Assembly (NCBI RefSeq): GCF_021605415.1
Contig: NZ_WKEQ01000009.1
Coordinates: forward strand, 62,001 to 126,000
Reading direction: 5' to 3'
From: Pseudomonas syringae
Lineage (GTDB): Bacteria > Pseudomonadota > Gammaproteobacteria > Pseudomonadales > Pseudomonadaceae
DNA: 64,000 nucleotides
The stretch's first letter is position 1. The number at the start of each line of letters is the position of its first letter. A program made the position numbers and the translations under genes. This document shows positions 37,162-46,878 of this stretch, one piece after another. The notes beneath the pieces were generated by a model. It saw only the letters and a program-made list of their open reading frames with translations. It had not been told where the DNA came from and searched no databases.

Positions 37162-38664
37162 TCAGTGGACGGTGAGGACGATGCCCACGCGCGTCAGCCA
37201 ATCCGCCTCAAGGCCGAAATCCGCTTGAGTCAGCTGATTTTCATCCAGCCAGTTTTCCGGGAAATGCACGTCGAGGTTGTCGCCATCAGCGCGCAATTCG
37301 ACTTGTGGCATCGCCTGCGTCCCACGGATGTGGTGAAACAGAATCGCGAAGCGCAACAACACACAAAGACGAATCAGCTTGATGCCGTCCTTGCCGAATT
37401 CGGCAAACTTGTCCTTGGGAATGTTGCGGCGATGGCCGCGTACCAGCAGCGCAAGCATCTGCTGGTCTTCACGGGAGAACCCGGCCAGATCCGAATGCTC
37501 AATCAGATAAGCGCCATGCTTATGGTAGTGATAGTGGGCGATGTCCAGGCCGACTTCGTGCACCTTCGCCGCCCAGCCCAGCAGTTCGCGCCAGATACCG
37601 TCATCCAGCTCCCAGTCCACCGCGACCTGATCGAACGCATGCAGCGCTTTGCGCTCGACCCGCTCCGCTTGTTTCTGATCGACGTGATAACGCTCCATCA
37701 ACGAGGTCAGGGTGCGTTCGCGCACGTCTTCGTGATGGTGGCGACCGAGCAGGTCATAGAGCACACCTTCGCGCAGGGCGCCGTCGCAGTGATCCATGCG
37801 TTGCAGTTCGAGGGCGTCGAAGATGGCTTCGAGAATGGCGAGGCCGGCCGGGAAAATCGCCCGGCGATCCGGTTTGATGCCGTCGAAATCGATTTTGTCC
37901 GAGTCGCCGAGTTTGAACAGTTTGCGCTTGAGCCAGGCCAGGCCTTCGGCGTTGACTTCGCCGGTGCCGTGGCCCCCCGCCTTGAGTGCCAGGCCGATGG
38001 CGCGGATGGTGCCCGAGGAGCCGATGGCTTCATCCCAGGTCAAGCGATGCAGGGCGTGTTCGATGCTCATGATCTCCAGCCGCGCCGCCGTGTACGCCTG
38101 GGCGTAGCGGGCTGGGGTGATCTTGCCGTCCTTGAAGTAGCGCTGGGTGAAACTGACGCAGCCCATTTGCAGGCTTTCGCGCAGCAAAGGTTCGAAGCGC
38201 TGGCCGATGATGAATTCGGTGCTGCCGCCGCCAATGTCGGCGACCAGGCGTTTGCCCGGGGTGTCCGCGAGGGTGTGGGAGACGCCGAGGTAGATCAGGC
38301 GCGCTTCTTCACGACCGGAGATGACCTCGACCGGGTGGCCGAGGATTTCTTCGGCGCGGCGGATGAATTCGCCACGGTTGCGCGCTTCACGCAGGGCGTT
38401 GGTGCCGACGATCCGCACGGCGCCCAGGGGCATGCCGTTGATCAGTTGGGCAAAACGCTTGAGGCAATCGAGGCCGCGCTGCATGGATTCTTCGCTGAGC
38501 TTGCGCTCGTCGTCGATGCCGGCCGCCAGTTGCACCTTCTCCCCAAGACGTTCGAGGATGCGGATTTCGCCGTTCTGGGCCTTGGCCACGACCATATGGA
38601 AGCTGTTCGAGCCTAGGTCGATTGCGGCGATCAGGGACAGATTCTTGGCTTGGTTCTGGGGCAT
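37162..38664 (-). CDS. ppx: Exopolyphosphatase
   Basis: Releases phosphate processively from polyphosphate; related enzymes also hydrolyse pppGpp. 500 residues. The ASKHA ATPase-fold N-terminal domain has phosphate motif 1 [15 protein letters not shown] and motif 2 [13 protein letters not shown]; catalytic glutamate in [10 protein letters not shown]. The C-terminal HD-like helical domain contains [19 protein letters not shown]. The convergent arrangement with ppk, not the operon of E. coli, is usual for Pseudomonas and allows independent regulation. Confidence 0.97.
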   Translation of the reverse strand: MPQNQAKNLSLIAAIDLGSNSFHMVVAKAQNGEIRILERLGEKVQLAAGIDDERKLSEESMQRGLDCLKRFAQLINGMPLGAVRIVGTNALREARNRGEFIRRAEEILGHPVEVISGREEARLIYLGVSHTLADTPGKRLVADIGGGSTEFIIGQRFEPLLRESLQMGCVSFTQRYFKDGKITPARYAQAYTAARLEIMSIEHALHRLTWDEAIGSSGTIRAIGLALKAGGHGTGEVNAEGLAWLKRKLFKLGDSDKIDFDGIKPDRRAIFPAGLAILEAIFDALELQRMDHCDGALREGVLYDLLGRHHHEDVRERTLTSLMERYHVDQKQAERVERKALHAFDQVAVDWELDDGIWRELLGWAAKVHEVGLDIAHYHYHKHGAYLIEHSDLAGFSREDQQMLALLVRGHRRNIPKDKFAEFGKDGIKLIRLCVLLRFAILFHHIRGTQAMPQVELRADGDNLDVHFPENWLDENQLTQADFGLEADWLTRVGIVLTVH

Positions 38665-38779
38665 GGGCAGGGGGTCTCGGTCGATAACCCCGACATCGTG
38701 CCACGATCAAACGCTGCCGCCAACGCGCATGGTTCAAACCGTTGATCTCGCGCAGAAAAGTTCAGATCGCAGCGCGCCC

Positions 38780-38845
38780 ATTCGCGAGCAGGCTCGCTCC
38801 TGCACAAGCCCGCGTTTCCCTGTGGGAGCGAGCCTGCTCGCGAAG
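38780..38845 (+). repeat. REP-like inverted pair, family B
   Basis: TTCGCGAGCAGGCTCGCTCC and the inverted copy TGGGAGCGAGCCTGCTCGCG separated by a short linker, between ppx and the ABC transporter genes. It sits at the left edge of the segment absent from the PAO1 ppx-trxA junction as I recall it. Confidence 0.9.
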
Positions 38846-38871
38846 GCGCCCGTCCTGTCGCCAGTGTTATT

Positions 38872-39609
38872 TCAGACGGTCGCCTCAACCGTACCAATAA
38901 AATTCGCCAGTTCCGCCGTCTGTGGATTCGCAAACAACACCTTCGGATCCCCCACTTCATGCACTTTGCCCTGATGCATGAACACCAGTTTGTCCCCGAC
39001 CTCGCGGGCAAAACGCATTTCGTGGGTGACCATGATCAGCGTCATGCCTTCGTTGGCCAGTTGCCGCACGACGCCGAGCACTTCGTTGACCAGTTCCGGA
39101 TCCAGCGCCGAGGTAATTTCGTCGCAGAGCAGCACCTTCGGCGACATCGCCAAGGCCCGGGCAATTGCCACGCGCTGCTGCTGCCCGCCGGAGAGGCGAT
39201 CCGGGAAGGCATCAAACTTTTCCCCCAGGCCGACGCGCGCCAGCATTTCCCGCGCCAGTTCGGCAGCCTTGGCCTTGGGCACTTTTTGCACCACTTGCGG
39301 GGCGAGCATCACGTTTTCGCCGACCGTCAGGTGCGGGAACAGGTTGAATTGCTGGAACACCATGCCGACTTTCTGCCGCAGGCTGCGCAGGTCGGCGCGG
39401 GCGGCGTCGAGGTATTCGCCGTCGACTTCGATCACGCCGTCGTTGATCGATTCCAGTCCGTTGAGCGTGCGCAAAAGGGTGGATTTGCCCGAGCCGCTGC
39501 GGCCAATGATTGCCACGACCTGGCCTTCCTCGACGCTGAGGTCGATGCCTTTGAGGACGTGGTGATCGCCGTAGTATTTATGCAGGGCGGAAATTCTAAG
39601 CAGAGGCAT
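38872..39609 (-). CDS. Amino-acid-type ABC transporter, ATP-binding protein
   Basis: A 245-residue ATPase of the polar amino acid uptake family (GlnQ/HisP type). Walker A is GRSGSGKSTLL, the signature is LSGGQQQRVAIARALA, Walker B is VLLCDEIT, and the H-loop MVTHEM is intact. The start at MPLLRISALHKYYGDHHVL overlaps the permease gene by 14 bases. Last gene of the leftward SBP-permease-permease-ATPase operon. Confidence 0.95.
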   Translation of the reverse strand: MPLLRISALHKYYGDHHVLKGIDLSVEEGQVVAIIGRSGSGKSTLLRTLNGLESINDGVIEVDGEYLDAARADLRSLRQKVGMVFQQFNLFPHLTVGENVMLAPQVVQKVPKAKAAELAREMLARVGLGEKFDAFPDRLSGGQQQRVAIARALAMSPKVLLCDEITSALDPELVNEVLGVVRQLANEGMTLIMVTHEMRFAREVGDKLVFMHQGKVHEVGDPKVLFANPQTAELANFIGTVEATV

Positions 39610-40246
39610 GCAGTCTCCTTTCCAGGTAGCGCGCACTGAGGGACAAGGGGTAGCAGAGGAGGAAATAGCCGAGGGCGACGAAGCCGTAGACCATGAACGG
39701 TTCGAACGTGGCGTTGGCGAGCATGCTGCCGGTCTTGGTCAGTTCGGTGAAGCCGATGATCGACGTCACCGCCGTGCCCTTGACCACTTGCACCGAGAAA
39801 CCCACGGTCGGCGCCACGGCAATACGCAAGGCTTGCGGCAGGATTACGTAACGCAATTGCTCCAGCGGATTGAGCGCCAGGCTCGACGAGGCTTCCCACT
39901 GGCCATGGGGGATCGCTTCTACGCAACCGCGCCAGATCTCCGCCAGGTAAGCGCTGGTGAACAGGGTCAGGGCTATCGCGGCGGCCATCCACGGCGAGAT
40001 CTCGATCCCGGCCAGGGCCACGCCGAAAAACACCAGAAACAGCTGCATCAACAGCGGCGTGCCCTGAAACAGCTCAATCCATGTGCGCGCGATGCTGCGC
40101 GGCAAGGTTTTATCGGAAATGCGCATGACCATGATCAGCAAACCGACCAGCCCGCCGCCAATGAACGCCACCAGCGACAGCGCCAGCGTCCACTGCAGCC
40201 CGGTCAGCAGGTTGCGCAAGATGTCCCAGAAGGTGAAATCGCTCAT
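39596..40246 (-). CDS. Amino-acid-type ABC transporter, permease 2
   Basis: A 216-residue HisM/GlnP-type permease with about five membrane helices. The EAA loop that contacts the ATPase reads EASSSLALNPLEQLRYVILPQALR. The start MSDFTFWDILRNLL at 40246 overlaps the preceding permease stop by 4 bases; upstream in-frame residues belong to the other permease's DNA and are excluded. Works as a heterodimer with permease 1. Confidence 0.95.
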   Translation of the reverse strand: MSDFTFWDILRNLLTGLQWTLALSLVAFIGGGLVGLLIMVMRISDKTLPRSIARTWIELFQGTPLLMQLFLVFFGVALAGIEISPWMAAAIALTLFTSAYLAEIWRGCVEAIPHGQWEASSSLALNPLEQLRYVILPQALRIAVAPTVGFSVQVVKGTAVTSIIGFTELTKTGSMLANATFEPFMVYGFVALGYFLLCYPLSLSARYLERRLHASA

Positions 40247-40911
40247 TGGCTGCTCCTCGACAAATAACGCCGGCCGAACCAGTTCAGCAACTGACGGATC
40301 AGCAACGCCATGCACAGGTAGATCAGCGTGGTCAGCGCATACGTTTCGAACGCGCGGAAGTTGCGCGACTGAATGAAGTTGGCGGCAAAACTCAACTCTT
40401 CCGTCGCGATCTGCGAACACACCGCCGAACCGAGCATGACGATGATGATCTGGCTGCTCAGGGCCGGCCAGACCTTGCCCAGCGCCGGCAACAACACCAC
40501 ATGACGGAACGCTTCAAAACGGCTCATCGCCAATGCCGCCGCCGCTTCCAGTTGACCGCGAGGGATCGCTTGGATGCCGGCACGGATGATTTCGGTCGAG
40601 TACGCGCCGAGGTTGATCACCATCGCCAGTACGGCGGCCTGCCATTCGGAAATCTGCACGCCGAGGGACGGCAGGCCAAAGAAGATGAAAAACAACTGAA
40701 CGAGGAACGGCGTGTTGCGGATCAACTCGACGTAGACGCCGAAAATCGCCGAGAACGGGCGGATATTCCACGCCCGCACCAACGCCCCGACGATCCCCAG
40801 GCTGACGCCGAAGAACGCGCCGATGGCCGTCAGCTCAAGGGTGAACAACGCCCCGCGCAGAAGCAGGTCGGTGTTTTCCACCACCGGCAAAAAATCGAAC
40901 TGATAGGCCAT
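40243..40911 (-). CDS. Amino-acid-type ABC transporter, permease 1
   Basis: A 222-residue inner-membrane permease of the same His/Glu/Gln/Arg/opine family. EAA loop LEAAAALAMSRFEAFRHVVLP. Membrane segments begin with LFTLELTAIGAFFGVSLGIV. 22 bases separate it from the solute-binding protein gene, and it overlaps permease 2, consistent with balanced expression of the pair. Confidence 0.95.
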   Translation of the reverse strand: MAYQFDFLPVVENTDLLLRGALFTLELTAIGAFFGVSLGIVGALVRAWNIRPFSAIFGVYVELIRNTPFLVQLFFIFFGLPSLGVQISEWQAAVLAMVINLGAYSTEIIRAGIQAIPRGQLEAAAALAMSRFEAFRHVVLLPALGKVWPALSSQIIIVMLGSAVCSQIATEELSFAANFIQSRNFRAFETYALTTLIYLCMALLIRQLLNWFGRRYLSRSSQ

Positions 40912-40933
40912 TAAGTAACTCCCGCGAGGCCGA

Positions 40934-41719
40934 TCAGAGATCGGCCGGCAGCGGCTCTTTCAGCCAGGTTTGCGAATTCTTTTCCAGTGCCCCGTCGGTC
41001 TTGGCGGTGGCGAGGATCTCGTTAACCTTGCCGAGCAAGGCCGGCTCGTTCTTGTTCACGCCCACGTAGACCGGCGAATCCTTGAGCTTCACTTTCAGCG
41101 CCGGCACGCGTTTCGGGTTTTTCTCGCTGATCGCGACCATCACCACGTTGCCGCTGGCGATCAGGTCGACCTGGCCGGCGAGGTAGGCGGCGATGGTCGA
41201 GTTGTTGTCTTCGAAGCGCTTGATGGTCAGGCCTTCAGGGGCGACCTTGGTCAGCTCGATGTCTTCGATGGCGCCACGGGTGACGCTGATGGTTTTGCCT
41301 TTGAGGTCGTCGAGGCTGTTGATTGCCGCGTCTGGCGGGCCGAACACGGCGAGGTAGAACGGTGCGTAAGCGCGGGAGAAGTCGATGACTTTCTCGCGCT
41401 CCGCGTTTTTGCCGAGGCTGGAAATCACCAGATCGACTTTACCGGTGGTCAGGAATGGAATGCGGTTAGTGCTGTTGACCGGGGTCAGTTCAAGTTTGAC
41501 CTTGAGTTGGTCAGCCAGCAGTTTCGCGGTGTCGATATCGAGGCCGCGTGGCTTCATGTCTGGGCCGACCGAGCCGAATGGCGGGAAGTCCTGCGGCACG
41601 GCAACTTTCAGCGTGCCGCGTTTGACCACATCGTCCAGACCGTCGGCATGGGCGGGGGCCTGGCACAGCATCAGGCCGGCAAACAGGGTGGCGAGGAGGG
41701 CGCTGTAACGCTGGGTCAT
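40934..41719 (-). CDS. Amino-acid-type ABC transporter, periplasmic binding protein
   Basis: A 261-residue exported binding protein. The signal peptide MTQRYSALLATLFAGLMLCQAPAHA, described here as residues 1-25, sets the start at 41719. The mature domain begins GLDDVVKRGTLKVAVPQDFPPFG, typical of bacterial solute-binding family 3, with the ligand-contact segment DLVISSLGKNAEREKVIDFS. The ligand is probably a polar or acidic amino acid or derivative, but cannot be fixed from sequence. First gene of the operon, divergent from a FadR-type regulator that probably controls it. Confidence 0.93.
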   Translation of the reverse strand: MTQRYSALLATLFAGLMLCQAPAHADGLDDVVKRGTLKVAVPQDFPPFGSVGPDMKPRGLDIDTAKLLADQLKVKLELTPVNSTNRIPFLTTGKVDLVISSLGKNAEREKVIDFSRAYAPFYLAVFGPPDAAINSLDDLKGKTISVTRGAIEDIELTKVAPEGLTIKRFEDNNSTIAAYLAGQVDLIASGNVVMVAISEKNPKRVPALKVKLKDSPVYVGVNKNEPALLGKVNEILATAKTDGALEKNSQTWLKEPLPADL

Positions 41720-41832
41720 GGCAAAACTCCGGATCGGCGGGAAATGATTTCTGCGATCGGACAGAGCACGGGGCATGCCAACCACCGTAATCGTCGCGGC
41801 AAGCCACGGTTTTGCCGGGTTTCTTCGGTCTT

Positions 41833-41847
41833 ACTGGTCTGAACAGT
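41833..41847. promoter_or_regulatory. Putative operator in the ABC transporter/FadR-type intergenic region
   Basis: ACTGGTCTGAACAGT is a 15-base palindrome with an odd centre and 12 of 14 matching positions, near the middle of the 255-base divergent gap. Size and symmetry suit GntR/FadR-type regulators. Confidence 0.5.
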
Positions 41848-41974
41848 CAGGTGGTTTTTCGCACTGCCATGGCGCATCGGCGTTCGACGCTGAACCCCGC
41901 TGGGGCACGACTTGCCGGGCGCCGCGAATAGCTTTACAACTAGCCGCACATTGGCCTGGCTCGTCTGGAAAACC

Positions 41975-42682
41975 ATGAACTCGATCTCCCGCGCCGTACC
42001 CGAAGTGGCGCTGCAAGCCATCCGCAAGCTGATCACCGAGCAGGGCTTCGAAGCCGGTGATGCCTTGCCGTCGCAGCGTGATCTCGCGGTGCAACTGGGC
42101 GTCAGCCGGGCATCGTTGCGCGAGGCACTGTCGTCATTGAGTGCGTTGGGCGTCGTCAGTATTCAGCCGGGCAAAGGCGTATTTGTGCAGTCGGCGGTTG
42201 AGTTGCCACGGGGTGAGGGCGCGGCGGGCTGGCCGTTCGCGGCGCAGGCGTCGCCGCTGGAGATCTTTCAGTTGCGCTACGCGCTGGAAGGCTTCGCGGC
42301 GGGCCTGGCGGCAGTGACGTTGAGCACGTTTGAGCTGGATGCCCTGGAAGACAACGTCGCCGCGATGCGTGAGCAGCTGCGCGGCAACCACTTCGAAGCG
42401 GCGGCGAAACTGGATTTCGAGTTCCACCGGCGGATCCTGTCGGCCAGCGGTAATCAGGCGATGTTGAGCATTCTTACCGCCAGTGCCGATATTTTTCTGG
42501 AGAGCCAGAAACTACCGTTCATCCGCGCCGAACGGGCCATGGAAACCTGGCAGGAACACCGGAAAATCCTCCGTGCGCTGGCCCGTCGTGCCTCCGGCGC
42601 TGCGCAAAAAGCCATGCAGGAACACGTTCGTAACGCGGCGCTGCGAACCGGGATCGCCTTCATCGCGCCCGCCTCCGCCTGA
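41975..42682 (+). CDS. GntR-family regulator, FadR (FCD) subfamily
   Basis: A 235-residue transcription regulator. The N-terminal winged helix (about 5-75) includes LPSQRDLAVQLGVSRASLREALSSL, the GntR helix-turn-helix. The C-terminal FCD ligand-binding domain has the metal-binding Asp/His pattern, including FEFHRRILSASGN. The start MNSISRAVPEV at 41975 suits the family; an in-frame ATG 63 bases upstream would add unrelated residues. It is transcribed away from the ABC transporter and probably represses it, sensing the substrate or a catabolite. Confidence 0.93.
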   Translation: MNSISRAVPEVALQAIRKLITEQGFEAGDALPSQRDLAVQLGVSRASLREALSSLSALGVVSIQPGKGVFVQSAVELPRGEGAAGWPFAAQASPLEIFQLRYALEGFAAGLAAVTLSTFELDALEDNVAAMREQLRGNHFEAAAKLDFEFHRRILSASGNQAMLSILTASADIFLESQKLPFIRAERAMETWQEHRKILRALARRASGAAQKAMQEHVRNAALRTGIAFIAPASA

Positions 42683-42802
42683 CTTGAGCTATACCCAAAG
42701 TCATCGAACACCATAGCAAGACTCAATCATCTGCGGCTTCCTGAACAAGGGAAGGGCGGCTATGATGGGCCACGTTTTTTTGCTTACAACCCGGAGAATT
42801 CC

Positions 42803-43132
42803 ATGAGCAGCGATCTTATCAAACACGTTAGCGACGCTAGCTTCGAAGCCGATGTACTCAAGGCCGAAGGCGCTGTACTGGTCGACTACTGGGCTGAATG
42901 GTGCGGCCCTTGCAAAATGATCGCTCCGGTTCTGGACGAAATCGCCGAGACGTACAAAGGCAAGCTGACCGTTGCCAAGCTGAACATCGACGAAAACCAG
43001 GAAACCCCTGCCAAGCACGGCGTTCGTGGTATCCCGACACTGATGCTGTTCAAGAACGGCAACGTCGAGGCGACCAAGGTCGGCGCCCTGTCGAAGTCGC
43101 AACTGGCAGCTTTCCTCGACGCCAACATCTAA
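42803..43132 (+). CDS. trxA: Thioredoxin 1
   Basis: The main cytosolic thioredoxin. 109 residues with the active site W33-C34-G-P-C37-K in [11 protein letters not shown], the cis-proline in GIPTLMLF, and buried Asp. It lies directly upstream of rho, the order found in enterobacteria and Pseudomonas. A strong terminator follows, so rho has its own leader. Confidence 0.98.
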   Translation: MSSDLIKHVSDASFEADVLKAEGAVLVDYWAEWCGPCKMIAPVLDEIAETYKGKLTVAKLNIDENQETPAKHGVRGIPTLMLFKNGNVEATKVGALSKSQLAAFLDANI

Positions 43133-43153
43133 GCGTCGTCGAAAGCGTCAACC

Positions 43154-43182
43154 AAAAGGCCCCGCAAATCGCGGGGCCTTTT
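43154..43182 (+). terminator. Intrinsic terminator after trxA
   Basis: AAAAGGCCCCGC / GCGGGGCCTTTT perfect 12-bp stem with a short loop. Confidence 0.93.
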
Positions 43183-43380
43183 GCGTATTCAGGGCTAGAC
43201 GCTCCGAAACTCAGGTGGTACATTCGGCCCCGCAGTGGTTTCTCCACTGCCCCCTGCTAGCCGTCGCCGACGCACTCCTTTTCGAATTAGTACGCGATCC
43301 TGTCGCCTTCTCTGCGGCGCGGCCTCATTAAGCCAAAAGCTTAATTTCCCCCCCTCCATAAATGATTACGTCATTCCTAT
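43183..43380 (+). promoter_or_regulatory. rho leader region
   Basis: A 198-base untranslated stretch, C- and T-rich and G-poor over much of its length (for example TGCCCCCTGC near 43250 and TTTCCCCCCCTCC near 43350), with few stable stems. Such unstructured pyrimidine-rich RNA is what Rho binds, so this is a plausible autoregulatory rut region as known for rho in E. coli. Confidence 0.5.
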
Positions 43381-44640
43381 ATGAATCTGACTGAACTCAA
43401 GCAAAAGCCGATTACCGAACTGCTCGAATTGGCCGAACAGATGGGCATAGAAAATATGGCCCGTTCGCGCAAGCAGGACGTGATTTTCTCCCTGCTCAAG
43501 AAGCACGCGAAAAGCGGTGAGGAAATCTCCGGTGATGGCGTGCTGGAGATTCTCCAGGACGGCTTCGGCTTCCTGCGCTCCGCAGACGCTTCCTACTTGG
43601 CCGGCCCGGACGATATCTACGTCTCGCCGAGCCAGATCCGCCGCTTCAACTTGCGCACCGGTGACACCATCGTTGGCAAGATCCGCCCTCCGAAGGAAGG
43701 CGAGCGGTATTTCGCCCTGCTCAAGGTCGACACGATCAACTTCGATCGTCCCGAGAACGCGAAGAACAAGATTCTCTTCGAGAACCTGACCCCGCTGTTC
43801 CCGACCGTGCGCATGAAGATGGAAGCCGGCAACGGTTCCACCGAAGACCTGACCGGTCGTGTCATCGACCTGTGCGCCCCGATCGGCAAAGGCCAGCGCG
43901 GCCTGATCGTTGCTCCGCCGAAAGCGGGCAAGACGATCATGCTGCAGAACATCGCGGCGAACATCGCGCGTAACAACCCCGAAGTTCACCTGATCGTGCT
44001 GTTGATCGACGAACGTCCGGAAGAAGTGACCGAAATGCAGCGCACCGTGCGCGGCGAAGTGGTGGCCTCGACCTTCGACGAGCCGCCGACCCGTCACGTG
44101 CAGGTTGCCGAAATGGTGATCGAGAAGGCCAAGCGTCTGGTCGAACACAAGAAAGACGTGGTGATCCTGCTCGACTCCATCACCCGTCTGGCCCGTGCCT
44201 ACAACACCGTGATCCCGAGCTCCGGCAAGGTGCTGACCGGTGGTGTCGATGCCCACGCCCTGGAGAAACCAAAGCGTTTCTTCGGCGCCGCGCGGAACAT
44301 CGAAGAAGGCGGCTCGCTGACCATTATCGCCACCGCGCTGGTTGAAACCGGCTCGAAGATGGACGAAGTGATTTACGAGGAATTCAAAGGCACCGGCAAC
44401 ATGGAACTGCCTCTGGATCGCAAAATCGCTGAAAAACGCGTCTTCCCGGCCATCAACATCAACCGTTCCGGCACCCGCCGCGAGGAGTTGCTGACGGCTG
44501 ACGACGAGTTGCAGCGCATGTGGATCCTGCGCAAGCTGCTGCATCCGATGGACGAAGTCGCCGCCATCGAGTTCCTGGTCGACAAGCTGAAAACGACCAA
44601 GACCAACGACGAGTTCTTCTTGTCGATGAAGCGCAAGTAA
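43381..44640 (+). CDS. rho: Transcription termination factor Rho
   Basis: A hexameric RNA-dependent ATPase. 419 residues, normal length. N-terminal helix bundle (1-47), cold-shock-like RNA-binding domain (about 50-125, [15 protein letters not shown] with GFGFLR RNP motif), and RecA-like ATPase domain with Walker A APPKAGKT (K181, K184), Walker B VVILLDS and the Q/R loops near [21 protein letters not shown] terminator follows 15 bases after the stop. Confidence 0.99.
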   Translation: MNLTELKQKPITELLELAEQMGIENMARSRKQDVIFSLLKKHAKSGEEISGDGVLEILQDGFGFLRSADASYLAGPDDIYVSPSQIRRFNLRTGDTIVGKIRPPKEGERYFALLKVDTINFDRPENAKNKILFENLTPLFPTVRMKMEAGNGSTEDLTGRVIDLCAPIGKGQRGLIVAPPKAGKTIMLQNIAANIARNNPEVHLIVLLIDERPEEVTEMQRTVRGEVVASTFDEPPTRHVQVAEMVIEKAKRLVEHKKDVVILLDSITRLARAYNTVIPSSGKVLTGGVDAHALEKPKRFFGAARNIEEGGSLTIIATALVETGSKMDEVIYEEFKGTGNMELPLDRKIAEKRVFPAININRSGTRREELLTADDELQRMWILRKLLHPMDEVAAIEFLVDKLKTTKTNDEFFLSMKRK

Positions 44641-44655
44641 CACCAGGCGTTTCAT

Positions 44656-44689
44656 AAAAAGGGGCATCCGTGAGGATGCCCCTTTTTTT
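44656..44689 (+). terminator. Intrinsic terminator after rho
   Basis: AAAAAGGGGCATCC-GTGA-GGATGCCCCTTTTTTT hairpin, a strong canonical terminator. Confidence 0.94.
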
Positions 44690-44842
44690 GCGTTGATTTT
44701 TTATGTGTCTGGATTGAATGCAGTCGGCGCCGTCTGGCGTTTTTTTGAAATACATAACGCGCCCCGAATTACTTGCAACCCCCGCAACGGCCCGCTGTCT
44801 ACCGCCCTCAATCGATATGTATCTAAAACGATAAGAGGCGCC

Positions 44843-46798
44843 ATGCATACATTTGGCAATCGTCGCGACATTGACGGCTTACGGGCTCTGGCTGTTATTC
44901 CGGTCGTGCTGTTTCACTTTGGTTTCAGCGCATTCAGCGGCGGCTTTGTCGGCGTAGACGTCTTCTTCGTCATCTCCGGGTTCCTGATCACGTCCATTCT
45001 GTTTCGCGAAATCAGTGCGCAGCGTTTCAGCTTCATTGATTTCTGGGCACGCCGTGCCCGCCGCATCATTCCTGCCCTGACCGTGGTGATGGTGGCCACG
45101 CTGGCGCTGGGTTGGCTGCTGCTGACGGCCAAGGATTTCTCCGAGCTGGGGCGAACGGTTCGTTACCAGTCGTTGTTCATCTCCAACATTTTGTTCATGC
45201 GTGAGGACGGTTACTTCCAGCCGGCCTCCGACTTGAAGCCGTTGTTGCATACCTGGTCGCTGGCGGTGGAAGAGCAGTACTACATTTTCTTCCCGTTGCT
45301 GATGGCGTTGTTGATGCGCTATGTACGGCATTGGCGCTGGGTGCTGTTCGCCGTGCTGCTGGTCTCGTTCGGACTGAACATCGGCTACATCGAGCGCCGG
45401 CCGGAGTTCGCTTTTTTCTCGTTACCAACCCGGGCGTGGGAGTTGCTTTGTGGTGCGATGCTCGCGGTTACGCCGGCACCGCGACAGGCGATCCGCCCCT
45501 GGGTTTATCAACTGGTCGGCGTGGCCGGTCTGGCGGCGGTGCTGCTGGCGGTGTTTACGTTCGACAAGACCACGGTATTCCCGGGCTGGGCCGCGTTGCT
45601 GCCGGTGCTGGGCACGACCGCATTGATCTGGTCGGGCGCACAGGGCAAGACTTGGGCCGGACAAATGCTGAGCTTGCCTGCGCTGGTGTGGGTCGGCTTG
45701 CTCTCTTACTCGCTGTATCTGTGGCACTGGCCAGTCTATGTCTACGCCAACGCCATCTCCATTGACGGCATTCAGCCGCTGGAGGCGGCAGGCTGGATCG
45801 CCCTGGCACTCAGTCTTGCCTGGTTGAGCCTGCGTTATGTCGAGCTGCCGTTCCGCGAGAAGCGTTTGCTCGCCAGCCGCAAAGCGGTGCTGGCCGGTGG
45901 TTTCGCGGCCATAGCAGCGTTGGTTGTCAGCGGCTCGGCGATCCGTTCTGCCGATGGCATTCCTCAACGCCTGACCGGCAAGGCGCTGGAATACGCGCAG
46001 TCGCGGGAATGGAACGCCGGGCAGATGAAATGCATGTTGGTAACCTCCGATAAGAAACTGGACAAGGCGTGCCTGGTGGGTGGCAATCGGGATGTCCCGG
46101 CCACCCGACTGTTTTGGGGCGACAGCCACGCCGCAGCCTTGCTGCCGGCTATTGAAAATAACGCCAACCGCGACGGTCGCCCGGTGTGGCTGTACAGCAT
46201 GAGCGCCTGCCCACCGATTCTCAGCGATGATCCGCGCCAGCGATGCAAGGATTTCAACGAGCAAACCATGGCGCGGGTACGCAGCCTCGGCATCAAGGAT
46301 GTGGTGCTGGCGTCCAACTGGAGCCTGTATGTTTACGGTCGTGAGGATGGCGACAAAAAGGTGTTGCTCAACGAGCACGACAGTACTGCCCAGGCCGAGC
46401 AACGCATGGCAGCTGCGATCAAGGCCCGGGTTGCGGCGATTCGGGATGCCGGCGCACAAGTCTGGCTGTTCAAGGAAGTGCCGCTGCAGCAAAAAGGTGC
46501 GATCAATCGCCTGACCAGCCTGGCGCGGGTCGGAAGAGTGGCGGAGGGTCTGGGCCGACCGCTTGAGGATCATCTTGCGCGCCAACACTTCCTCGGCACA
46601 TTGTTCGATTCGATGGCTGCCGCCGATCCGGGTGTCCATGTCATCGATCCGACCGCCATGATGTGTACGGACGGCGTCTGCAATATCGAGGTCAACGGCC
46701 ATTCGCAGTACAAGGACGAAGATCATCTTTCCGACTCCGGCAGTGCCAGATTGAGCCCGTTGTTCACGCCGTTGCTGCTGGGTACCAACCACGATTGA
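44843..46798 (+). CDS. Acyltransferase-3/SGNH fusion protein (OafA-like)
   Basis: A 651-residue membrane O-acyltransferase. The N-terminal acyltransferase-3 domain (1-370) has about ten membrane segments and begins NRRDIDGLRALAVIPVVLFH with the conserved R/H pair; VDVFFVISGFLIT is typical. The periplasmic SGNH-type domain (about 400-645) has the catalytic FWGDSHAAAL and the C-terminal DEDHLSDSG (Asp-x-x-His). Such fusions acetylate LPS O-antigen or other glycans. The start is the ATG at 44843, beyond the rho terminator; longer in-frame upstream sequence is not coding. Confidence 0.9.
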   Translation: MHTFGNRRDIDGLRALAVIPVVLFHFGFSAFSGGFVGVDVFFVISGFLITSILFREISAQRFSFIDFWARRARRIIPALTVVMVATLALGWLLLTAKDFSELGRTVRYQSLFISNILFMREDGYFQPASDLKPLLHTWSLAVEEQYYIFFPLLMALLMRYVRHWRWVLFAVLLVSFGLNIGYIERRPEFAFFSLPTRAWELLCGAMLAVTPAPRQAIRPWVYQLVGVAGLAAVLLAVFTFDKTTVFPGWAALLPVLGTTALIWSGAQGKTWAGQMLSLPALVWVGLLSYSLYLWHWPVYVYANAISIDGIQPLEAAGWIALALSLAWLSLRYVELPFREKRLLASRKAVLAGGFAAIAALVVSGSAIRSADGIPQRLTGKALEYAQSREWNAGQMKCMLVTSDKKLDKACLVGGNRDVPATRLFWGDSHAAALLPAIENNANRDGRPVWLYSMSACPPILSDDPRQRCKDFNEQTMARVRSLGIKDVVLASNWSLYVYGREDGDKKVLLNEHDSTAQAEQRMAAAIKARVAAIRDAGAQVWLFKEVPLQQKGAINRLTSLARVGRVAEGLGRPLEDHLARQHFLGTLFDSMAAADPGVHVIDPTAMMCTDGVCNIEVNGHSQYKDEDHLSDSGSARLSPLFTPLLLGTNHD

Positions 46799-46878
46799 TC
46801 GGTGACCGACGCTGACGGGCTGCTGTTTGCCCGTCAGAGCAGGTAGGATGTACGCCTATTTTGAGGGTGCCATCGTCA

